Assembly: GCA_027296385.1 (NCBI GenBank)
Contig: JAPUJD010000114.1
Location: 1 to 6,944, forward strand
Origin: Acidobacteriota bacterium
Lineage (GTDB): Bacteria; Acidobacteriota; Thermoanaerobaculia; Multivoradales; JAHEKO01
Length of the DNA: 6,944 bases
Direction of reading: 5' to 3'
The notes below the pieces were generated by a model. That model had not been told where the DNA came from and made no database searches. It saw only the letters and a list, made by a program, of their open reading frames with translations. Shown here in pieces: positions 1-6,300 of this stretch. Position 1 is the first letter of the stretch; the number at the start of each line of letters is the position of its first letter. The position numbers were made by a program, and so were the translations under genes.

Positions 1-128
1 TGGCACCCGACGGTCGGGGTTTCGTCTTGATCGAGCAGGTGTTCGCCGCTCCGGTCGTCGCCGAGCTCCGGGTGGTCCTCAACTGGTTCGAGGAGCTGAA
101 GCAGGCGGTGGCAGCCGGGCAGGGGTGA
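1..128 (+). CDS. C-terminal end of a probable Ser/Thr protein kinase with WD40/TolB-like propeller (5' truncated)
   Basis: Only the last 41 codons are in the window (frame starting at base 3, stop TGA 126-128). The visible protein reads APDGRGFVLIEQ, then ...VVLNWFEELK and a short AVAAGQG tail. The pattern 'PDG(x)FVLI' followed by a short variable stretch and 'VVLNWFEELK' is what I know from the extreme C-terminus of acidobacterial proteins that have an N-terminal Ser/Thr kinase domain and a C-terminal WD40/TolB-like beta-propeller; PDG..F is typical of the last propeller blade. The kinase domain itself is not visible, so the gene could instead be a stand-alone propeller protein or a winged-helix/propeller protein with the same tail. 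It converges on the tRNA gene and probably ends at the stem-loop at 182-225. The blade-and-tail call is good; the kinase part is inference. Confidence 0.6.
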   Translation, partial: APDGRGFVLIEQVFAAPVVAELRVVLNWFEELKQAVAAGQG

Positions 129-181
129 GGGCCGACCTTGTGAGCAGGGGGGGCTTTTTGGACCCCATGAAAACGCTCGAA

Positions 182-225
182 AGCCCCGTCGGCCGATTCG
201 GCTGAAAGCCACATCCGACGGGGCT
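182..225. terminator. Bidirectional stem-loop terminator between the kinase-like gene and tRNA-fMet
   Basis: Bases 182-192 (AGCCCCGTCGG) and 215-225 (CCGACGGGGCT) form a perfect 11-bp stem with a 22-base loop; the loop can form a small inner hairpin, GGCT-GAA-AGCC, at 200-210. On the plus strand the stem is followed by GTTTTGG. On the minus strand it is followed by TTCGAGCG and then TTTT, and preceded by an AAAAC run. The stem starts 9 bases past the tRNA 3' end (234) and lies 54 bases past the stop of the upstream gene (128). Its position between two convergent units and its symmetry suggest it ends both. The U-tracts are short, so efficiency on either strand is uncertain. Confidence 0.7.
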
Positions 226-232
226 GTTTTGG

Positions 233-310
<78 letters not shown>

Positions 311-322
311 TCAGGGTCAGGC

Positions 323-351
323 AGGATGCCATAGGGCCTGGCGGCTGTCAA
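323..351 (-). promoter_or_regulatory. Sigma-70-type promoter for tRNA-fMet
   Basis: On the minus strand a perfect -35 TTGACA (351-346) is followed after 17 bases by CATCCT (328-323), a weak -10 that matches TATAAT at three of six positions, including the A2 and final T. Transcription would start near 316-317, leaving a 5' leader of about 6-7 bases before the tRNA at 310. The stretch after the -10 (GCCTGACC) is G+C-rich. In well-studied bacteria a G+C-rich discriminator is typical of stable-RNA promoters under growth-rate or stringent control; that regulation is only inferred here. Confidence 0.6.
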
Positions 352-386
352 CCGGGCAAGCGGATGGGTCGTGGCTCCACAGCTTC

Positions 387-416
387 TTGCGGACCGATCG
401 TGCATACGGCTACCCT
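387..416 (+). promoter_or_regulatory. Possible eno promoter
   Basis: TTGCGG (387-392), an 18-base spacer and TACCCT (411-416) would start transcription near 423, giving a leader of about 35 bases that contains the AGGA ribosome site at 445-448. The -35 box matches four of six positions and the -10 only three (T1, A2, T6), so this is a best guess. The intergenic region 311-456 must contain some eno promoter, since the neighbour upstream is on the other strand. Confidence 0.25.
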
Positions 417-456
417 TGGCATGTTGGCGAAACCCCTTGAAACCAGGACGGTGCGA

Positions 457-1758
457 ATGTTTGAAATCGAAGAGATCACGGCGAGAGAGGTGCTCGATTC
501 ACGCGGCAACCCGACGGTAGAGGCCGACTGTCTACTCGCGGGCGGGGCCTTTGGCACGGCGATCGTGCCCTCCGGCGCCTCGACCGGCGAGCGCGAGGCG
601 GTCGAGTTGCGCGACGGAGACGAGCGTTTCGGCGGCAAGGGCGTGCTGCGCGCGGTGGCCAACATCGAAGAAGAAATCGCCCCCGAGCTCATCGGCTTGG
701 ACGCTCGCGATCAGGCCTTGATCGACAGCATCGTCGTCGGGCTCGATGGCACCGCTGACAAGAGCCGCCTCGGGGCGAACGCGATCCTGGCCGTCTCGCT
801 GGCGGTGAGCTACGCCGCCGCCGAGGCCGCGGGACTGCCGCTCTACGCCTATCTCGGTGGGCCGGCGGCCACGGTACTGCCGGTGCCGATGCTCAATGTG
901 CTCAACGGCGGCGCACATGCCGACAACTCGGTCGATATCCAGGAGTTCATGCTGGTGCCGATCGGTTTCGACAGATTTGCCGAGGCGCTGCGGGCCGGGG
1001 CCGAGGTCTATCAATTGCTGGCGAAGGTCCTCAAGGACAAGGGGCTGTCGACCGCGGTGGGCGACGAGGGTGGCTTTGCGCCCAATCTGGGGAGCAACCG
1101 TGAGGCCCTGGATCTGCTGGTCGAGGCGATCGGCGCTGCGGGCTACACGCCGGGCGAGCAGATTGCGCTGGCCCTCGACGCGGCGGCGAGCGAGTTCGCG
1201 AGCACGGGGGACGACGGGGTGCGCTACGACCTCTCCGGCGAGGGACGCGTCGGTCTCACCGCTGACGACATGATCGCGCTCTACTCCGAGTGGGTCGACG
1301 CCTACCCCCTGATTTCGGTGGAGGACGGCCTGGCGGAGAACGACCATGCTGGTTGGAAGCGGCTCACCGAGGTCCTGGGCGACGAGATTCAGCTCGTCGG
1401 CGACGATCTCTTCGTTACCAACCCGCGGATCCTCGAGGACGGAATCCGCGATGGCCTCGCCAACGCCCTGCTGGTCAAGCCGAACCAGATCGGCAGCCTG
1501 AGCGAAACGCTCGAGGCGGTTGAGACCGCCAAGACCAACGCCTACGCCATCGTCATCTCGCACCGTTCGGGCGAGACCGAGGACACCACGATCGCTGATC
1601 TAGCCGTGGCCACGAGGGCTGGCCAGATCAAGACCGGCGCCCCCTGCCGCAGTGACCGGGTGGCGAAGTACAACCGCCTGCTGCGCATCGAGGAGGAGCT
1701 CGCGGGAGCGGCGACCTATCCGGGAGCGGCAGCATTCCCTAGAATGCGAGGATCGTGA
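457..1758 (+). CDS. eno: Enolase (2-phosphoglycerate dehydratase)
   Basis: Converts 2-phosphoglycerate to phosphoenolpyruvate in glycolysis, and the reverse in gluconeogenesis; cytoplasmic, Mg2+-dependent, and usually a dimer or octamer. The 433-residue length is normal. The N-terminal lid domain begins with the family signature EVLDSRGNPTVE (residues 11-22) and carries the mobile-loop motif SGASTG (39-44). The TIM-barrel part has NGGAHADN (150-157), the proton-transfer Glu in VGDEGGF (201-207), metal ligands D241 (in DAAASEF), E289 (in SVEDGLAE) and D316 (in VGDDLFVTN), catalytic base K341 (VKPNQIG), SHRSGETEDT (368-377) and K392 in QIKTGAPCRSDR. ATG 457 is chosen because AGGA at 445-448 lies 8 bases upstream and the family N-terminus starts here; the open frame continues upstream into the tRNA but is not family-like. 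Its last codons overlap the ftsB start. A degradosome or surface role, known in some bacteria, cannot be judged here. Confidence 0.98.
   Translation: MFEIEEITAREVLDSRGNPTVEADCLLAGGAFGTAIVPSGASTGEREAVELRDGDERFGGKGVLRAVANIEEEIAPELIGLDARDQALIDSIVVGLDGTADKSRLGANAILAVSLAVSYAAAEAAGLPLYAYLGGPAATVLPVPMLNVLNGGAHADNSVDIQEFMLVPIGFDRFAEALRAGAEVYQLLAKVLKDKGLSTAVGDEGGFAPNLGSNREALDLLVEAIGAAGYTPGEQIALALDAAASEFASTGDDGVRYDLSGEGRVGLTADDMIALYSEWVDAYPLISVEDGLAENDHAGWKRLTEVLGDEIQLVGDDLFVTNPRILEDGIRDGLANALLVKPNQIGSLSETLEAVETAKTNAYAIVISHRSGETEDTTIADLAVATRAGQIKTGAPCRSDRVAKYNRLLRIEEELAGAATYPGAAAFPRMRGS
1732..1747 (+). other. Small hairpin in the eno tail just upstream of ftsB
   Basis: GCATTC (1732-1737), loop CCTA (1738-1741) and GAATGC (1742-1747) form a perfect 6-bp stem inside the last codons of eno. 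It ends directly before GAGG (1748-1751), the probable ribosome site for the ftsB start at 1755. In mRNA it sits at the edge of the ftsB initiation region and could affect coupling. The role is unproven and the hairpin is short. Confidence 0.35.
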
Positions 1759-2081
1759 AGGCGAACGAGAAGGCTCTGGCGGTGCGCCGCAACCAGCGAA
1801 ACCTGGCAGGCGTGGTTGCCATCCTGGCGTTGATGCTCTTGTCGGTGGCTAGTTTCAAGAGCTACAGCGACCTGAGCGTGGGCCGCGGCCAGGAGGCGGA
1901 CCTACGCCAGCAGATCGCCGCCAGCCAAGAGAGGCTAGGGGCGTTGGCGCGCCGGCTCGAGAGGCTGCGCCAGGATCCGGCGATGCTCGAACAGCTGGCG
2001 CGCGAGGAGTTGATGATGGCGCGCCCAGGCGAGGTCGTGATCGTGTTGCCCCAGGAGGCTTCCCCGTCTCCGCGCCGGTGA
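1755..2081 (+). CDS. ftsB: FtsB/DivIC-family septum formation initiator
   Basis: A small bitopic inner-membrane protein of the divisome; in characterised bacteria FtsB/DivIC pairs with FtsL and FtsQ/DivIB through a periplasmic coiled coil and helps activate septal peptidoglycan synthesis. The 108 residues show a short basic cytoplasmic N-terminus (1-16), one membrane segment (about 17-34), a periplasmic heptad-rich helix with many Leu, Arg and Gln (about 44-73), and the family C-terminal motif DPAMLEQLAREEL followed by ARPGEVVIVLP (74-99). The GTG start overlaps the eno stop as GTGA, which implies translational coupling. GAGG at 1748-1751 lies only 3 bases from the start, so an alternative GTG at 1782 (9 bases after GAGAAGG) remains possible; it would shorten the cytoplasmic tail but keep the membrane segment. 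eno-ftsB adjacency is common. ftsB and divIC cannot be told apart by sequence alone. Confidence 0.9.
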   Translation: MKANEKALAVRRNQRNLAGVVAILALMLLSVASFKSYSDLSVGRGQEADLRQQIAASQERLGALARRLERLRQDPAMLEQLAREELMMARPGEVVIVLPQEASPSPRR

Positions 2082-2116
2082 CCGGAGCGGGCGGTGGGGA
2101 GGCGGGCAGCGGCTAG

Positions 2117-3328
2117 ATGCGCAATACGATCAAGTTCCTTCTCGAGAACTCTCTCTTCCTCATCATCGGCGCGGTCGTCGGCCTGTTGTGGGCCAACTTC
2201 GACCACGAGAGTTACGAGGCGCTGCTGCACTTTCCGATCTTCGAGAACCACTGGATCGGCGTGCTGCACGATGGGCATCGGGTGGTCACGCTGCACTATC
2301 TGGTCAACGACCTCCTGATGGCTCTGTTTTTCGCCATCGCCGGCAAGGAAGTCTGGGAGGCTTTCTTGCCGGGCGGCCCGCTGAGCGACCCGAGGAAGGC
2401 AGCGACGCCGTTGATCGCTACCATCGGCGGCGTCCTCGTGCCGGCGCTGATCTATCTCTCCGGCGCGGCGGCGATCGGGCAGCTCGCCGAGCTCGGGCGC
2501 GGTTGGGCCGTGCCCGTTGCTACGGACATCGCTTTCAGTTACATGGTGGCGCGACTGATCTTCGGCGCCGGTCACGCGGCGATTCCCTTCCTCCTCCTGT
2601 TGGCCATCGCCGACGATGCAATCGGGCTCTTGATCATCGCCGTGGTGTACCCGCAGGAGGAGGTACGCCCTGTTTTCTTGTTGCTGGCCGTCGCCGGCGT
2701 CCTGCTGTGCCTCGTCATGCGGCGGCTGCGCTGGAGGAGCTTCTGGCCCTATCTGTTGATCTCGGGCTCGCTCTCCTGGCTGGGTTTTGCCCTCTCGGGC
2801 TTGCATCCGGCCCTCGGGTTGCTGCCGATCATCCCGGCAATGCCACACGCCCATGTCGATACCGGGCTCTTCGATTGGAGCCGCATCGAGGCCGACGATA
2901 CGCTCAGCCGCTTCGAGCACTGGTGGAAGAACCCGGTCGAGCTCATCCTCGGCGCCTTCGGGCTGCTCAACGCCGGGGTGGTCTTCAGCGCCCTCGGGCC
3001 GGCGACCTATCTGGTCCTCGCCGGTCTCATGATCGGCAAGCCGCTCGGCATCTGGGCCTTTGGCCTCTTCGCCGCCAAGGGGCTGGGATTCGGCATGCCG
3101 CCGGGACTGCGCTCGCGTGACCTGATCGTCATCGGCTTCGCCGCCGCGATCGGCTTCACCGTCGCGCTCTTCGTCGCCACCGTGGCCTTCCCGGCCGGGC
3201 CAGCCCAGGACGCGGCCAAGATGGGTGCCCTGGCTTCCTTCTTTGCCGCTGTCGTCACCTGGCTCGTCGCCCGGATGATCGGGATCACCAAGGTGCCGGC
3301 CGCCGAGAACTCGACCGGCAGTCACTGA
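2117..3328 (+). CDS. nhaA: NhaA-family Na+/H+ antiporter, divergent subfamily
   Basis: An inner-membrane antiporter that, in the E. coli model, expels Na+ or Li+ in exchange for about two H+ to control pH and sodium. The 403 residues are mostly hydrophobic helices. Family landmarks in order are the LHYLVNDLLMALFF helix (59-72), GWAVPVATDIAF (129-140) with the unwound-helix T136-D137, IADD (164-167) with the paired aspartates D166/D167 matching the E. coli ion-binding D163/D164, LNAGV (284-288), IGKPLGI (306-312) with K308 matching E. coli K300, and AIGFTVALFVATVAF (344-358). ATG 2117 is the first possible start, since TAG sits at 2114-2116 in frame. GGGGAGG at 2096-2102 is a strong but distant (14-base) ribosome site. 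It lies 35 bp after ftsB and 66 bp before mfd. The pH-sensor regions differ from E. coli, so its pH response and ion preference cannot be assumed. Confidence 0.93.
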   Translation: MRNTIKFLLENSLFLIIGAVVGLLWANFDHESYEALLHFPIFENHWIGVLHDGHRVVTLHYLVNDLLMALFFAIAGKEVWEAFLPGGPLSDPRKAATPLIATIGGVLVPALIYLSGAAAIGQLAELGRGWAVPVATDIAFSYMVARLIFGAGHAAIPFLLLLAIADDAIGLLIIAVVYPQEEVRPVFLLLAVAGVLLCLVMRRLRWRSFWPYLLISGSLSWLGFALSGLHPALGLLPIIPAMPHAHVDTGLFDWSRIEADDTLSRFEHWWKNPVELILGAFGLLNAGVVFSALGPATYLVLAGLMIGKPLGIWAFGLFAAKGLGFGMPPGLRSRDLIVIGFAAAIGFTVALFVATVAFPAGPAQDAAKMGALASFFAAVVTWLVARMIGITKVPAAENSTGSH

Positions 3329-3394
3329 GCAACGACGACAAGACGAGTCCCGCGACGCCCCCGGCGCTTGCGGTAGACACGGTAGGCTTCAGCC

Positions 3395-6300
3395 ATGAGT
3401 GAGGAGGTTGTCGGCGCACTGGGCGCGACACTGCGGGAATCGGTAGCGTACCGGGCGCTCAGCGCTGCCGGCGGTCTCGGCGTCGTCGCCGGACTACCGC
3501 CGCCGGCGGCGGCCTGGGTGTGCGATCTCCTGCTCGACGATCACCAGCGCCCGGCGTTGGCCGTGGTGCCGCGGGAGGGCGATGCCCTGGCCTGGGTGGA
3601 GACCGTCTCCTGGCTCGGCCGGGAGGCCTCCTACTTTCCGCCCCGGGGGCTGACGCCGTACCAGAATTCCGAGCTCCCGGCCTCGGTGCGGGCGCGGGAA
3701 ATCGAGGCTCTCGACGCCTGGTCCCGCCACCGGCGGATGCTGGTGTGTACGCCACGGGCGCTCTTCCGCCGACTGCCGAGCGTCGCCGGGCTCGAACGCG
3801 GAGTTCTGGAGCTCGAAGCGGGACGCGAGAGCCCGATGTCCTCCGTAGCGGCTCATTTGAGCCGCTACGGCTACGATCGCGTGGATCTCGTCAGTGAGAT
3901 CGGCCAGTTCGCTCTGCGCGGAGGCGTGCTCGACGCTTTCGGGCCCGGCATGGCCGAGCCGCTGCGCCTCGATTACTTCGGCGACACCCTCGACTCGTTG
4001 CGCCGGTTCGCGATAGAGGATCAACGTTCGGGTTCGAGCCTGGAGAGCGCTCGCTTGCTGCCCATGAGGCTCTATCCCCTGGGCGAGGAAAGCAAGGGCC
4101 GTCTAGCCGCCGCCTTGGCGCGACAGCACAAGATCGGCCCGGCGGCAGAAGCGATCGCTGCCCTGCGCGAGGGAGACGGCATCCCGGGTTGGGAGAGCTA
4201 CCTTTGTCTGGCCGAGGAGAGCTCGTCGCTGACCGAATGGCTCACCAAAGCCTGGCTCCTAGCCTACGACCCGGCGCTTTTGATCGACGAGCTCGAAGCC
4301 TATGCCCAACAGCTCGAGGTCGACTTCGGGCTCCACCAGGAGGGCGGCCGTTGGGCGCCGCCACCCGAAGTCCTCGAGGTTCCGCTAGCGCAGGCGCGAG
4401 CCGCGATCGAAGGGGCGGCGCTGGCCGTCGAGCCGTTGGGCTCGACAGGCGCGATCGACTTCAAGGGTCGCCCGACGGAGATCTTCCACGACCAGTTAGC
4501 CCGTTTCCCCCACGAAGTGGCGGCGGCTCGGGCACGCGGCGAACGCCTAGTGCTAGTCGCCGGAGAAGGGCAGGAGGGCCGGCTGCGGCGTTGGTGCGAG
4601 GAGCGGCAGATCGAACTCGACGGCACGGGTGTGGCGCTCGTCGGTGGCGACTTGGAACGGGGCTTCGAGATGCCTGGTGAGCTGGCTATCTACAGCGATC
4701 GCCAGCTCTTTCCGCGCCGCGCGCCACGTCGCAGGTCGCACTTCGGACCGTTCCTCAGTGGCTTGCGCGATCTTCGTGTCGGTGACTACGTCGTGCATCG
4801 GGACCACGGTATCGGCCAGTTCGTGGCATTGAGGGGAGTCGTCGGCGAGGCCCGGAGCCGGTCGGCTGAGCTGCCGCCCGAGCTGGCGATGGTCGTCGAG
4901 GAGGTTGGTGGCGCCGAGATCGAGGTGATGGAGCTCGCCTACAGCGGCGGCCGGCATCTCCTTGTGCCCCTGAGTCGCGTGGGCCTGATCGAGCGCTACA
5001 GCGGCATCGAGTCGGTGGCGCCGCGGCTAGACCGCCTCGGCGGAGCCTCCTGGCGTCGCCGTCAGGATCGGGTGCGGCGCAGCGTCAAGCTGTTCGCCAT
5101 CGACCTCTTGCAGCTCTACGCCGAGCGCCGATTGGCCAAGGCGCCGGCCTTGCCGCCGCCGAGTGACCTCCATTCCCAGTTCGAGGCTGCCTTCGAGTTC
5201 GAGGAGACGACGGACCAGCTGACGGCGATCCGGACCATCGCCGAGGACATGAGTCGCGAGCGGCCGATGGATCGCTTGCTGTGTGGGGACGTCGGCTTCG
5301 GCAAGACCGAGGTCGCCATGCGGGCCGCCTTCCGAGCTGTCGAGGCGGGATACCAGGTCGCTGTCTTGGCGCCGACGACGATCCTCGCCGACCAGCACCT
5401 GGAAACCTTCGGCCGCCGTTTCGCCGGCTTCCCGGTGCGCATCGAAATGATCTCGCGTTTTCGTTCGGCGCGCGAAGCGCGCGGCATCACCGAACGAGTC
5501 GCCAGCGGCGAGACCGACATCTTGATCGGCACGCACCGGCTGCTGAGCAGGGACATCGGGATGCCCAATCTCGGCCTCCTCATCATCGACGAAGAGCAGC
5601 GCTTCGGCGTGGCCCAGAAAGAAAGGCTGCGCGATCTCAAGAAGAACGTGCACGTCCTGGCGATGTCGGCGACGCCGGTGCCCCGGACCCTGCAGCTTTC
5701 ATTGGCGGGGGTGCGCGACCTCTCGGTCATCGAGTCGCCGCCGCGCGACAGGATGGCGATCGAGACCGCCATCCTGCCCCTCGCGGACGAGACGGTGAAA
5801 GAGGCGATCGAGTTCGAGCTCGAGCGTGGGGGGCAGGTCTACTTCGTGTACAACCGGGTCGAAGGCATCGAGGAGATGGCGACCTGGCTGCGCGCGTTGA
5901 AGCCCGGCTTGCGGTTGACCATCGGCCATGGCCAGTTGCCGGAGAACGAGCTGATGGAGCGCATGCATGCCTTCAAACGCCATGAGTACGACGTTCTCTT
6001 GGCGACGACGATCATCGAGAACGGAATCGACATCTCGAACGTCAACACCATGCTGATCCACCGGGCCGATCGTTTTGGCCTGTCGCAGCTCTACCAGTTG
6101 CGCGGTCGCGTCGGCCGAGGGGATCGCCTCGCTTACTGCTACATGCTCGTGTCCTCCGGTCGAGCGGTGACCGAAGTGGCGCGCACGAGACTGAGCGCAA
6201 TCCGGGAGTTCTCCGAGCTCGGCGCCGGCTTCCGCGTTGCGGCTCGCGACCTCGAGATCCGTGGCGCCGGCAACCTGCTCGGAGCCGAACAGAGCGGCCA

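Noticed and set aside
147..166. G-run, T5 and CCCC stretch (GGGGGGGCTTTTTGG, then ACCCC) as a terminator for the kinase-like gene
   Set aside because: The GGGG/CCCC pairing would leave a large loop and the T-run lies inside the loop rather than after the stem. The stem-loop at 182-225 is a better terminator.
532..1563. 343-codon open frame on the minus strand opposite eno
   Set aside because: It is a codon-bias shadow of enolase with no recognisable motif and no independent start signals.
1740..1755. TAGAAT as a -10 box for a leaderless ftsB transcript
   Set aside because: No -35-like sequence lies at the right distance, and the same bases are explained by the hairpin and eno codons. The spacing alone is not enough.
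1862..3325. 487-codon open frame on the minus strand opposite nhaA and ftsB
   Set aside because: It is the antisense of a G+C-rich membrane-protein gene. Its product is a low-complexity Asp/Glu/Gly/Arg/His-rich string with no fold-like pattern, and the plus-strand gene is unmistakable.
3383..3394. TAGGCT six bases before the mfd ATG as a leaderless promoter
   Set aside because: No matching -35 was found, and a TAxxxT hexamer at a given spot is weak evidence.
5468..5482. GCGCGC-GAA-GCGCGC hairpin inside mfd
   Set aside because: Short G+C palindromes arise readily from Arg/Ala codons in this composition, and the segment encodes an ordinary SAREARGI stretch.
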